Source of the DNA: Candidatus Trichofilum aggregatum
GTDB lineage: Bacteria; Chloroflexota; Anaerolineae; Promineifilales; Promineifilaceae
Assembly: GCA_016716885.1 (NCBI GenBank)
Contig: JADJUV010000010.1
Coordinates: 62,001-126,000, forward strand
Direction: 5' to 3'
DNA: 64,000 bases
Shown: positions 17,955 to 26,298 of the stretch, piece after piece
Position numbering within the stretch: position 1 is the first letter of the stretch
Layout: every line of letters begins with the position of its first letter
Notes under the pieces: generated by a model
What the model was told of the DNA's origin: nothing
What the model saw: only the letters and a program-made list of their open reading frames with translations
Databases searched by the model: none
Made by a program: the position numbers and the translations under genes

Positions 17955-18027
17955 TCAGCCACTAACGGCGTCACGAACGACAAAAAATTGTCGATCTGCC
18001 TGAAAAATGGAAGGCTTGAGAAATCTT

Positions 18028-18080
18028 GTAAACACGGATGATTTTCGCTTTTATCCGTGTTCTTCCTATCCGTGTTTACA
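18028..18080. repeat. Hairpin with ATCCGTGTT words
   Basis: TGTAAACACGGAT (18028-18040) faces ATCCGTGTTTACA (18068-18080), with one more ATCCGTGTT between them. STRR-like, in the gap before the DUF3592 gene. Confidence 0.5.
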
Positions 18081-18135
18081 CCTTTTTTCCCCGCGAAGTC
18101 TGGGAAAAGATGTAGGGTCTCGTCGAGGATGTTTT

Positions 18136-18645
18136 ATGGATATGCGCTGGGTATTGAGTTTGTTGATAGGGGGGCCGATGGGGTTCGCGGCCGCGTTCCT
18201 GGCTTATCAAGCGTGGTCAGCCCAAAAACAGGCCTGGGCCGCCCGTAGTTGGCCCCAAACCGAGGGCATCATCATCTCGGCCCAGGTCAAATCAGCCCGT
18301 GTTCGGGTACGGCGCGGTTCCGGCGGTGGTTACCGTATGGGCACACAGTACAAACCCCAGATTATTTACCGCTACCTGGCCCACGGTAACAGTTATGAGG
18401 GCAAACGGCTCTATGTAGGCGATACAGTTGGCTACTCAGGCACTGGGCCGGTCGAAAAAATTCTCGCCCACTACCCCCCCGGCACACTCGTCACCGTCTA
18501 CTACAACCCCGACAACCCCGCCGAAGCCACGTTATCCCCCCAAACCGGCTGGGCCACAACCATCTCCTGGCTGATGTCCGTCTTCTTGTTTTTGATGACC
18601 GCTATGGTCATCTATGCCATCATCAGCAATGGCCCCATAACCTGA
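18136..18645 (+). CDS. DUF3592 membrane protein
   Basis: A 169-residue protein with one membrane helix at each end (about 1-25 and 140-165) and a DUF3592 domain between: SWPQTEGIIISAQV, then IIYRYLAHGNSYEGKRLY, then PPGTLVTVYYNPDNPAEATL. The domain is common in bacteria and has no known reaction. I start at 18136 because GAGG precedes it and the first membrane helix begins there. Single gene. Confidence 0.7.
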   Translation: MDMRWVLSLLIGGPMGFAAAFLAYQAWSAQKQAWAARSWPQTEGIIISAQVKSARVRVRRGSGGGYRMGTQYKPQIIYRYLAHGNSYEGKRLYVGDTVGYSGTGPVEKILAHYPPGTLVTVYYNPDNPAEATLSPQTGWATTISWLMSVFLFLMTAMVIYAIISNGPIT

Positions 18646-18966
18646 CATATACAGTGATCTTGTCGCTCCTCCATGTGGCGAAACAGGGCTTTTCCAAAGT
18701 CAACTCGTACAGCTTTACACAACTCTTTTGCAGGGTTACTCTGAAGACCCCTACCCCAACACAATTCCCGGGGGCGGGGTTAGGGGGGGGGAAAATGCCC
18801 GATACGATGGCGTAGCGCTAAAATCGGATTTTGGAAAAGCCGTGATGTGGCAAAAGGAAGCACTTGGCATGAGCCAGAAGATTATCCATAATTAAGGCTG
18901 AAAAGAGATGGCCTCAAATGGTTTAAACATAGGGTATTGAGGTTTTGGTCAGTGAAGTGTTCAACC
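18646..18966. other. Intergenic stretch without recognised gene
   Basis: Contains G- and C-rich runs (TTCCCGGGGGCGGGGTTAGG near 18768) and a short tail around 18850-18900 that may be leftover coding sequence, which I cannot identify. No GCGGCCGC. Confidence 0.4.
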
Positions 18967-18978
18967 GACCAAATGGTC
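18967..18978. promoter_or_regulatory. Candidate operator of the toxin-antitoxin pair
   Basis: GACCA-AA-TGGTC, a short inverted repeat 19 bases before the antitoxin start. A related GGTCAG occurs at 18949 and 18975. Autoregulation is usual for such pairs; binding here is inferred. Confidence 0.35.
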
Positions 18979-18997
18979 AGTCCAAGGGGGTAGAAAG

Positions 18998-19279
18998 ATG
19001 AGTGATACCATTCTTGAAGTTCGGGTTCCCCAACGCCTCCTGCAATTGGGGCTGAACGCCACAGATGTCCAGAATCGCCTTGTTGAGTGGCTGGTTTTCT
19101 CCCTCTTTACTGAAGGGCATATTTCTTCGGGTAAAGCGGCAAAACTACTGAATATCAGTCGCATCGAATTTCTGGCTTTGTTGCGGAATCATGGGATTGC
19201 TTACGTGGATTATACAGATGAGGAGATCAATGAAGAGTTAGCCGCAGTAAAAACCCTTTCGCGTGAGCTTAATCTATGA
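18998..19279 (+). CDS. UPF0175-family antitoxin-like protein
   Basis: A 93-residue protein: an N-terminal strand (ILEVRVPQRLL) and a helix-turn-helix, LFTEGHISSGKAAKLLNISRIEFLALLRNHGI, typical of UPF0175. Family members pair with DUF3368 PIN-like proteins as predicted antitoxins. The stop overlaps the next gene start by four bases (ATGA), so both are translationally coupled. AGGGGGTAG before the ATG is a weak ribosome site. An inverted repeat lies upstream at 18967. Confidence 0.8.
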   Translation: MSDTILEVRVPQRLLQLGLNATDVQNRLVEWLVFSLFTEGHISSGKAAKLLNISRIEFLALLRNHGIAYVDYTDEEINEELAAVKTLSRELNL

Positions 19280-19761
19280 TCGTGGTCTCTAACACCACAC
19301 CCCTTATTGGTTTGGCCTCGATACGCCACTTTGATTTACTGCAAAAACTCTTTGGCGAGTTGTATATCTCCCAGGCCGTCTATGATGAATCCGTGGTCGC
19401 GGGTCATGAAGCAGGTGGAGCCAAACAAGATGTACAATCAGCGACCTGGATAAAAACGGTTGCGGTCAAAGACCAATTTGCGGTGCAACTTTTGCTGGGT
19501 GATTTGGATAGAGGTGAGGCTGAGACCATTGTCTTGGCCCATGAACTCAAGGCGGACTGGGTTCTCATGGACGAAAAAAGGGGTCGTCGTAAGTTGGGTG
19601 AACTTGGTATTCGCAAAATTGGTACGGCTGGCCTTCTCCTTATGGCTAAACAGGGTGGGCTATTACCTACGATTCGACCTGACCTTGAGCAATTACGTCA
19701 GCGAGGTTTTAGCTTAAGCCTCGACATCATTAACACCATTTTGACTCAGGCAAATGAGTAG
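19276..19761 (+). CDS. DUF3368 PIN-like putative toxin
   Basis: A 161-residue PIN-fold protein, partner of the UPF0175 gene it overlaps. It opens with VVSNTTPLIGLA (the first acidic position of PIN nucleases is N/D here), has GDLDRGEAETIVLA with the conserved Glu near residue 83, and VLMDEKRGRRKLGELG with an Asp near 97. This acidic set fits a metal-dependent RNase, but activity of the DUF3368 branch has not been shown as far as I know. Confidence 0.8.
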   Translation: MIVVSNTTPLIGLASIRHFDLLQKLFGELYISQAVYDESVVAGHEAGGAKQDVQSATWIKTVAVKDQFAVQLLLGDLDRGEAETIVLAHELKADWVLMDEKRGRRKLGELGIRKIGTAGLLLMAKQGGLLPTIRPDLEQLRQRGFSLSLDIINTILTQANE

Positions 19762-19794
19762 ACAAAGCGTGTGTTTCAAACGAGTTGAGCAATC

Positions 19795-19857
19795 AGTGCC
19801 TGGCACGGGGCAGAACTATCTCATCATTTCTCAATCTGCCGCCCCGTGCCAGGCACT
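19795..19857. repeat. Hairpin AGTGCCTGGCACGGGGC with 17-bp perfect arms
   Basis: Arms at 19795-19811 and 19841-19857 with a 29-base loop, between the convergent toxin gene and valS ends. Possibly a two-way terminator or dispersed repeat; the word CAGTGCCTGGCACG is itself palindromic. Confidence 0.6.
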
Positions 19858-19876
19858 ACCCATTTATACCCCCCTT

Positions 19877-22426
19877 TTACCCCCTCAGTGACAGTTGCAA
19901 ACCAGGTTGAACCTCTAGCAACACCCCATCCGCCAGTGGGCCAGTGGTGAGAAATTGGGCGCGGGTGATACTTTGGATGTCGGTCGCGGCCGCAACCAGC
20001 CCCTGCACCAGCTCCTCATCCCCACTCACCAACCCCAACCCCGCCAACGCCTGCCCCACCGACAAATTCTGTTCACTCTTAAACCGCCGCACCGCCGTCG
20101 CCAACTCAATAATCGTATCCCCCAACCGCTCCGCCGCCTCATCCAACCAGCTTTCATCACAAATGGGCCAGGGGCTGGTGTGGAGGGAAAGGGGAGACTG
20201 AGAGACTAAGAGACTGGAGACTGGAGACTGGTCAGTGCTGAGTGCTGAGTGCTGGGTACTGAGTTCCCCTGAGTTCCCCTGAGTTCCTACGAGTTCCCCT
20301 GAGTTCCCTTCCGCAAAAAGCCCCAAATAAATCGCTTCCGTCACATAGGGCAGGATGGGCGCGAACAGTTTGAGCAGGGTGAGCAGGGTGTGATGCAGGG
20401 TGAAGATGGCCCCCTCCCGTTGTGGATGGGCCTCGTCGTAAAGGCGATGCTTCACCAGTTCCAGGTAGTTATCCGTCACGAATTGCCAGAAGAATAGCTC
20501 CGTCTCGCTTTTGGCGGTGGCGTAGTCGTACTGTTGCCACAAGAGGGTTACGCGCTGGATGAGGCGGTGCAGGTGGGAGAGGAGCCAGCGGTCGGTGGGA
20601 GCAAAAGAGGCCGCTGGCGGTTGGCTGTTGGCCGCTGGCAGGAAGCGCTGGGCGAATTGGGCTACGTTCCACAGTTTGGTCACGAGTTTGGCCCCGGCCT
20701 GGATTTTTTCTTCGTTGATGGTGGAATCTTTGCCCAGGCCGGTGCTGGCGGCCCAATAGCGCACCGCATCGGCCGAATATTTCTCGATCATGGTCATCGG
20801 GGCCATGGGGCCACCGCCCCGGCTCTTGCTGATTTTGCCCGTGCCCGCCGGCGCTAACCCCCAGCCGGACAAGGCGATGGTGTCGAAGGGAATCGTGCCG
20901 GTGTGGTGTAGGGATTTGACGATGGTATAAAAAGCCCAGGTGCGGATGATTTCATGGGCCTGCGGCCGCAAACCAAACGGCTTCGTCTTACCCAACTCAC
21001 TATCCGGCCCGATCAGGTTACTGGCAATACGCGGCGACATGGAAGACGTGGCCCAGGTGTCCATTACATCTGTTTCCGGGATGAATTCATTGGAACCACA
21101 GGCGCAGGCGTGACGCGGCCGCGTTGTCGTTGGGTCAAGCGGTAGTTGGTCTTCATCGGCCAGCATCACTTCACCACAAGTAGCGCATGTCCACAGGGGA
21201 AAGGTCACACCAAAATACCTCTGCCGCGAGATGCCCCAATCCCAGCCCAACCCCTCTACCCATTGCACATACCGGGTTTTCATGTGTGCCGGATGCCAGG
21301 TGATCTGCTCCGCGGCCGCGAGCAACTCCTTTTTGTAATCCAACACCCGGATAAACCATTGCCCGGCCACGATAAACTCCACCGGGGTATCACACCGCTC
21401 ATGCACCCGGATCGTCTGCTCCGTGCCCTGCCGCCCCAGGAGCAAACCCGCCTGCTCCAGGTCTCGCTTAATTTGGGCGCGGGCCTGGGTGATGGTCAAA
21501 CCGGTGTAGGGCGCGGCCGCGGTCGTCATCCGTCCATCTCGCCCAATCGCCTCGATAAGGGGCAGGTGGTGCGTGCGCCACCAGGCCACATCCGCCGTAT
21601 CGCCAAAGGTGCAACACATCACCGCCCCCGTCCCCTTCTGCGGATCCGCCCCCGGATCGGCCAGGATGGGCACGGCCTGCCCCAACAGGGGCACGGTGGC
21701 CTGTTGCCCCAGCAGATGGGCGTAACGGGCATCATCCGGGTGGACAAAAATCGCCACACAGGCGGGGAGCAGTTCCGGGCGCGTGGTGGCGATGGGCAAA
21801 GTGGTCCCATCGGGCAGGCCAAAGGCCAGGGTCACAAATTCGCTACCCCGCTCTATATCATCGACATCCGCCTGGGCAATGGCCGTCTGGCAGAGGGGAC
21901 ACCAGATGGCCGGAGCCTGTTGTCGGTACACCAGCCCTTTGTGATACAGGTCAAGGAACGACCATTGGGAGATGCGCCGGGCGTTGTCGTCAATGGTGCG
22001 ATAGGTGTAGCGCCAATCCACCGACAGCCCCAGTCGTTGCCACAATGCCTGATACTCCTGCTCGGCCTTCTCGCTCACCGCCAGACAACGTTGAATAAAT
22101 GCCTCACGGCCGATATCGGCCGCCTTCACTCCTTCCCACTTCTCGACCAGTCGCTCGGTGGGCAGGCCGTTGTCGTCGTACCCCATGGGGTAGAAGATGT
22201 TGTAGCCGTTCATGCGGAAGAAGCGGGCCATGAAGTCGGTGTGGCTGTAGGAATAGGTATGGCCCAGGTGCAGATGACCGGAGACGGTGGGGGGTGGCGT
22301 GTCTATGGCGTAGAGAGGGGTGGTGGAGGACGCGGCCGCGTCAAAATGATACGTCCCCTCTGCCTGCCACCGCTGTTGCAGAGCCGGTTCTTGTTCTTGC
22401 GCGTGGTATCGTTTAGGTAAAGGCAT
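19877..22426 (-). CDS. valS: Valyl-tRNA synthetase carrying an in-frame tandem-repeat insert
   Basis: Charges tRNA-Val. 849 residues from the ATG at 22426 (GGAG six bases upstream). Class I motifs are present: HLHLGH near residue 44 and KISKS of the second signature. Two CxxC pairs (CPLC, CATC/CAC) suggest a zinc module, and the connective editing domain is present. Oddity: around residues 705-746 (20194-20310) the protein contains an insert made of the same words as the intergenic STRR tracts, translated as GNSGEL repeats, then Ser/Gln-rich sequence, and it stays in frame. A T-box leader lies upstream. An upstream in-frame ATG at 22540 lies in a repeat tract and is rejected. Confidence 0.95.
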   Translation of the reverse strand: MPLPKRYHAQEQEPALQQRWQAEGTYHFDAAASSTTPLYAIDTPPPTVSGHLHLGHTYSYSHTDFMARFFRMNGYNIFYPMGYDDNGLPTERLVEKWEGVKAADIGREAFIQRCLAVSEKAEQEYQALWQRLGLSVDWRYTYRTIDDNARRISQWSFLDLYHKGLVYRQQAPAIWCPLCQTAIAQADVDDIERGSEFVTLAFGLPDGTTLPIATTRPELLPACVAIFVHPDDARYAHLLGQQATVPLLGQAVPILADPGADPQKGTGAVMCCTFGDTADVAWWRTHHLPLIEAIGRDGRMTTAAAPYTGLTITQARAQIKRDLEQAGLLLGRQGTEQTIRVHERCDTPVEFIVAGQWFIRVLDYKKELLAAAEQITWHPAHMKTRYVQWVEGLGWDWGISRQRYFGVTFPLWTCATCGEVMLADEDQLPLDPTTTRPRHACACGSNEFIPETDVMDTWATSSMSPRIASNLIGPDSELGKTKPFGLRPQAHEIIRTWAFYTIVKSLHHTGTIPFDTIALSGWGLAPAGTGKISKSRGGGPMAPMTMIEKYSADAVRYWAASTGLGKDSTINEEKIQAGAKLVTKLWNVAQFAQRFLPAANSQPPAASFAPTDRWLLSHLHRLIQRVTLLWQQYDYATAKSETELFFWQFVTDNYLELVKHRLYDEAHPQREGAIFTLHHTLLTLLKLFAPILPYVTEAIYLGLFAEGNSGELVGTQGNSGELSTQHSALSTDQSPVSSLLVSQSPLSLHTSPWPICDESWLDEAAERLGDTIIELATAVRRFKSEQNLSVGQALAGLGLVSGDEELVQGLVAAATDIQSITRAQFLTTGPLADGVLLEVQPGLQLSLRG
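20194..20310. repeat. STRR tract inside valS (GAGACTG, GTGCTGA and GAGTTCCCCT words)
   Basis: About five GAGACTGA/G units, three GTGCTGA units and five GAGTTCCCCT units in a row, within the C-terminal part of ValS. Net length keeps the frame. Confidence 0.8.
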
Positions 22427-22435
22427 GGTGGTTCT

Positions 22436-22515
22436 CCTGGTTCCAGGTTTCAAGTTCCAGGTTTCAGGTTGGTCATCCACAACTTGAAACCTGGAACCTG
22501 AAACTTGGAACTTAA
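22436..22515. repeat. STRR tract, CAGGTTTCAAGTTC words, inverted arms
   Basis: TTCCAGGTTTCAAGTTCC faces AACTTGAAACCTGG and repeats of GAAACTTGG. It lies between the T-box terminator and the valS start, thus inside the valS mRNA leader. Same words at 24560 and 60407. Confidence 0.6.
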
Positions 22516-22869
22516 AACAAAAAAGCCCATTCATCCTCACGACTGAGGACGAAAGGGCTTAAGCTTCCGTGGTACCACCTCGATTCGCCAATCTAAAGAT
22601 TGGCGCACTCTGCCCCTGACCAACATCAGGGTTCCGCTGTAACGGGCTTACCCGGGCCGCTCTACTGGAGACAGTTGGTTGTAATAAGTGACCATTCGGT
22701 TCACTCGTTGCTGTCTTTTTCTGCGGCCGCGACACCGGGCGACGTTCAGTGGTGAATTTCTGTGAGGGCTTCCAGCCGATGACCCTCGTCTCTAGCAGTT
22801 ATTCCGCCACCTACTCCTCCCGACCAGCTTTATTTGTTTTATTTATCAGTTCCGGCAGCCAGAAACAAT
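22515..22869 (-). ncRNA. T-box riboswitch of valS
   Basis: Leader that senses uncharged tRNA-Val and lets transcription proceed. The minus strand holds the T-box core CGAGGTGGTACCACGG (22567-22582), right before a terminator stem of AAGCCC...GGGCTT type (22518-22561) with a T run. Upstream are an AGAGACGAGGG segment resembling the stem I GA motif and several stem regions. A TATAAT (22876-22881, minus strand) with GTGGAC 16 bases upstream may be the promoter, giving the 5' end near 22869. I did not fix the specifier codon. One GCGGCCGC (22723-22730) lies in the leader. Confidence 0.88.
22518..22561 (-). terminator. T-box regulated terminator before valS
   Basis: Arms AAGCCCATTCATCCTCA and TGAGGACGAAAGGGCTT (one bulge region) with T run on the minus strand (AAAACAAAAAA on plus). 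Its 5' arm starts next to the T-box core, so it competes with the antiterminator. Confidence 0.85.
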
Positions 22870-22909
22870 AATCGCATTATAAACAGAACACGACCTGGTC
22901 CACGTCCCC

Positions 22910-23008
22910 AACCGGGCCCCCCCCCGGAGAAAAACAAAAAAAAAAAAAAAAACAGCTGGCTTTGTGGGCAGGAAGCCGGGCCCCCCCCCCCCGCGGGGGG
23001 GCCCCCAT
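22910..23008. other. Extreme homopolymer block, possible assembly scar
   Basis: Within 100 bases: a run of C9, a run of A18, a run of C12, then G7 and C5. Nothing else in the window looks like this. It lies between valS leader and the VanZ-like gene. Could be a scaffold join or mis-called repeat. Confidence 0.6.
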
Positions 23009-23019
23009 TCCTACGCCCT

Positions 23020-23421
23020 TCATATTTGGGTCTGTAGCGTACTCTGGGACTGTTTGCTCCCCCATTGATAGACCAGGAAAAGGAGCGTCGCGGCCGCGAT
23101 ATCGATCAATAAATCCTTGCCATCATTGACGCCCAGGGGTCTCTGCTTGTACCATAGCTGTAACAACTCCTGGCCTAATCCCAGACCACCAATTAACATC
23201 AGATAGAGGGCAAACCGGCTTCTGAGGGTGGGAAACAACGTCAACAAGAACCAACCCAACGTGGCGAAAATCAGACTATGGCCTATGTAATGAGCCAGCT
23301 CGGTCTCGAAGAGCCAGTAGATAAACAAGCCAAAGGGGGGCCACAAATGGGCCAGCCACCCGTAAGGAAACAGGGCCAGGATAAGAAATAGGGCAAAGGG
23401 GAGAGCCATTTTTTGTCGCAT
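23020..23421 (-). CDS. VanZ-like membrane protein
   Basis: A 133-residue protein with about four membrane helices and the VanZ-like pattern: GHSLIFATLGWFLL in the second helix, GLGQELLQLWYKQRPLGVNDGKDLLIDIAAATL near the end (split by the loop). VanZ relatives have been linked to glycopeptide tolerance in some species, but most are of unknown role. The start is unsure: ATG at 23421 or 23409; no clear ribosome site. The C-terminus runs up to the homopolymer block. Confidence 0.7.
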   Translation of the reverse strand: MRQKMALPFALFLILALFPYGWLAHLWPPFGLFIYWLFETELAHYIGHSLIFATLGWFLLTLFPTLRSRFALYLMLIGGLGLGQELLQLWYKQRPLGVNDGKDLLIDIAAATLLFLVYQWGSKQSQSTLQTQI

Positions 23422-23483
23422 GGCGATGAGAGTAGCAGAGAGCAGAACGCGGCCGCAAGCACCTGAGTGTGGGGAAAAGCAGT

Positions 23484-23520
23484 TTTGAGTTTGAGTTCCG
23501 AGTTTTGAGTTTCGAGTTGG
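23484..23520. repeat. STRR tract, GTTTTGAGTTTCGAGTT words
   Basis: Four direct GAGTTT/C units, same family as 2305-2360, upstream of the VanZ-like gene. Confidence 0.5.
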
Positions 23521-23688
23521 GGATACCTCACTTTTGACAGGGTTGATTGCTGACAGACGGGGGAAGCCGGGCCACCCGCCTTTTCCTATCCTTGTGTTAC
23601 AATTATCGTTTACCACACCCATGCCGTCGCCGCCTGTAGCCTGTCAATGGGCATGCATCATCTGCCTCATTTGGGGAAAAGCCTTGCT

Positions 23689-24561
23689 ATGAGCGACCTT
23701 TTACCTGTGGAAGAAGCCATCATCCGTACTGTGTCTTATGTGGATATTTTTGACTATCCACTCACTCTGTCAGAGGTTCATCGTTATCTCATCGGTGTGC
23801 CTGCCCCCCTCGGTACAGTACAGAAAATATTGTCCAATGGCCGCTTAATTCCTCACCACCTTTCCCGGGAGCAGGAGTTTTTTACCCTGCCTGGTCGTGA
23901 AGAGGTAGCCGCGATTCGGCGGGAACGGGCCGCGGCCGCGAACGAACTATGGCCCTCGGCTATCCATTACGGACAGCTCATCGGCTCACTTCCTTTTGTC
24001 AAAATGGTCGCCGTCACTGGCTCCCTGGCCGTAGACAACCCGTATGGTGATGTGGATATTGACTATTTCATTGTCACCGAAAATGATCGGCTCTGGATAT
24101 GCCGGGCCATGGTCATCTTGTTGGTCAAGCTGGCGGCCCGCCGGGGCATTGCCTTGTGTCCCAATTATTTTGTCAGTGAACGGGCGCTGGCCTTTAAGCA
24201 GCAAAACCTTTACATTGCCCGCGAAATTGCCCAGATGGTGCCCTTGACCGGGTTTGAGGTGTATCAACAGTTGCGCCAACTGAATGATTGGACAGCCACT
24301 TTTCTGCCCAATGCCGAAGGAGCCGGCAAGATGATAGAAACCATGACGGTACGCGGCCGCGTTCTGCGGCCCTCTCTGGAAATGGTCTTCCGCACCCGGC
24401 CCGGCGCCCGGTTGGAACAATGGGAAATGAGCCGCAAAATCCGCAAATTCAGCCACGACAGCCGCGCCAACACCGAAACATCCTTCTCCCCTGACTGGTG
24501 CAAGGGCCACTTCGACGCCCACAGCCAGCGCATTCTGAATCAGTACGCCAATAAGTTATGA
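23689..24561 (+). CDS. Polymerase beta-fold nucleotidyltransferase-like protein
   Basis: A 290-residue protein with an N-terminal winged-helix-like part (IIRTVSYVDIFDYPLTLSEV) and a nucleotidyltransferase core: VTGSLAVDNPYGDVDIDYFIV near 105-125, i.e. the GS motif and the two metal aspartates DVDID. It likely transfers a nucleotide to a small molecule or protein. It is the first gene of a five-gene run with three B12-binding radical SAM proteins. I start at 23689; the 14 extra residues from 23647 look non-coding. The third catalytic acid is not obvious. Confidence 0.75.
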   Translation: MSDLLPVEEAIIRTVSYVDIFDYPLTLSEVHRYLIGVPAPLGTVQKILSNGRLIPHHLSREQEFFTLPGREEVAAIRRERAAAANELWPSAIHYGQLIGSLPFVKMVAVTGSLAVDNPYGDVDIDYFIVTENDRLWICRAMVILLVKLAARRGIALCPNYFVSERALAFKQQNLYIAREIAQMVPLTGFEVYQQLRQLNDWTATFLPNAEGAGKMIETMTVRGRVLRPSLEMVFRTRPGARLEQWEMSRKIRKFSHDSRANTETSFSPDWCKGHFDAHSQRILNQYANKL

Positions 24562-24625
24562 GTTCCAGGTTTCAAGTTTCAGGTTTCAAGCTACCTGAGA
24601 CTTGAAACCTGAAACCTGAAACTCC
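24560..24625. repeat. STRR tract, TTTCAAGTTTCAGG words, inverted arms
   Basis: TTCCAGGTTTCAAGTTTCAG faces ACTTGAAACCTGAAACCTGA. It fills the gap between the nucleotidyltransferase and the first radical SAM gene. Confidence 0.6.
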
Positions 24626-24629
24626 CAAC

Positions 24630-26216
24630 ATGAAATTACTCTTCGCCCAATCCTACTACCTGAAATTTGACCCCAAGCTGTACGACGCCATGCAGCCTTA
24701 CCCGCCGCTGGGCACGATGTATGCCGCCGGTTTCATGCGTGAGCGGGGTTACGATGTGGCCCTGTTTGATGCGATGGTGGCGGAAAGTGAGGCGGAGTTC
24801 GCGGCCGCGCTCGACCTCGAACAGCCCTGACTTTGCCATCATCTACGAAGACAACTTCAACTACCTCTCCAAAATGTGCCTGACCCGGATGCGCGAAGCC
24901 GCCTTCACCATGATCCGCCTGGCCCATGAGCGGGGTGTGCCCGTCATCCTCTGCGGCTCCGACGCCACCGACCACGCCGAAAGTTACCTGCACCAGGGAG
25001 CCGATTACGTCCTGCTGGGCGAAGGCGAACTAACCCTGGTCGAATTGCTCGACCACCTGAGCCACCGCCAGCCCACCAGCCTGAACAACATCCTCGGCCT
25101 GGCCTACGCCCACAACGGCAATAGCAGTCAGCCAGTCAGCCAGTCAGCTACTCAGCTACTCAGCACTCAGCACTCAGCACTCACCGCACCCTTCGCCGCC
25201 CCGACATCAAACAGGTAGATGAACTACCTTTCCCTGCCTGGGATTTGGTGGATGTGCCGCGTTACAAAAAAATCTGGCTGGAACGGCACGGCTACTACGC
25301 CATGAACATGGTCACCACACGAGGTTGCCCCTACCATTGCAACTGGTGCGCCAAACCGATCTGGGGCCAGCGTTACAACTCCCGTAGCCCGGAAAACGTG
25401 GCCCGCGAACTGAAATGGCTCAAAGAAACGTACCAACCCGACTACATCTGGCTGGCCGATGACATCGTGGGCATCCGGCCGCGCTGGTGGCAGGAGTTTG
25501 CCGATTGGGTCGAGAAGTTGGACGCTCGTGTGCCGTTCAAATGCCTCAGCCGCGCCGATCTGATTGTGCGCAACGACGCTGATGTGAAGGCGTTGGCCCG
25601 CGCTGGCTGTGACATCGTCTGGATGGGAGCGGAATCTGGCTCACAGAAAATCCTCAATGCGATGGACAAAGGCACGACGGTGGAACAAATCGCCGAGGCC
25701 ACGCGCCGCCTGCATGAGGTGGGGGTACGGGTGGCCTTCTTCCTGCAATTTGGCTACCCTGGCGAAACCCGCGACGATTTGGAGAAAACGCTGCAAATGG
25801 TGCGCGACTGCCAGCCGGACGACATCGGCATGTCGGTGTCGTATCCTCTACCGGGCACGAAGTTCCACAACAATGTCAAACTGCAACTGGGAGACAAACA
25901 GAACTGGGTGGACTCCGCCGACCTGGAGATGATGTACCAGGGGCCGTTCACGACGGCGTTTTATCGGCAGTTGCATGTGGTGTTGCACAAGGAGTTTCGC
26001 AGTCGCAAGCAGTGGCGGGAGATGAGGCGGGATTGGCAGAAGGGGAAGGTACGGTTAGGGCAGGCCCGGACCGCGGCCGCAATCGCCTACCGTCTCGCCA
26101 CTCTCCCCCTGGCCCGGCTCAAACTCAACCGCCTCGCCACCATCCCCCACCAGGGGATTCCCGCCTTACCACACATGAGCTTAGAAGACGCGGCCGCGCC
26201 CACGCCGCAGGAATGA
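24630..26216 (+). CDS. B12-binding radical SAM protein 1, two frame shifts
   Basis: N-terminal cobalamin-binding-like Rossmann domain (PPLGTMYAAGFMRERGYDVALFD, then GADYVLLGEGELTLVELL) and a radical SAM core with the cluster motif GCPYHCNWC near 25323-25350, GAESGSQKIL and YPGETRDDLEKTL. The reading breaks twice: at about 24830 (one extra base in a CCC run, stop right after EQP) and at about 25180 within or just after an STRR tract that encodes SQPVSQSATQLLSTQ. Beyond it the family sequence resumes as RRPDIKQVDELPF. Related enzymes methylate or rearrange unactivated carbons; the substrate is unknown. Confidence 0.8.
25124..25185. repeat. STRR tract inside radical SAM gene 1 (CAGTCAGC, CACTCAG)
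   Basis: Three CAGTCAGC-type, two TACTCAGC-type and three CACTCAG units. Units of 7-8 bases change the frame with copy number, and the frame does change here. Confidence 0.75.
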
Positions 26217-26278
26217 GACTGAGAGATTGAGAGACTGAGAGACTGGTCAATCTCTCAGTCTCTTAGTCTCCCAGTCTC
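26214..26278. repeat. STRR tract, GAGACTGA / TCAGTCTC words, inverted arms
   Basis: Five GAGACTGA-type units face four CTCAGTCTC units, between radical SAM genes 1 and 2. Confidence 0.65.
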
Positions 26279-26298
26279 CTCCCTACAAGAGATCACCT

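Noticed and set aside
21146..22420. Long plus-strand open frame of 424 codons
   Set aside because: It is antisense to valS; the minus frame has all class I synthetase motifs. Stop-poor antisense frames are common at this GC content.
22427..22540. N-terminal extension of ValS
   Set aside because: The 38 codons are STRR words; the start at 22426 has a GGAG site and the expected N-terminus.
25124..25185. CRISPR array
   Set aside because: Repeat units are 7-8 bases and contiguous, without unique spacers. None of the other tracts has spacer structure either.
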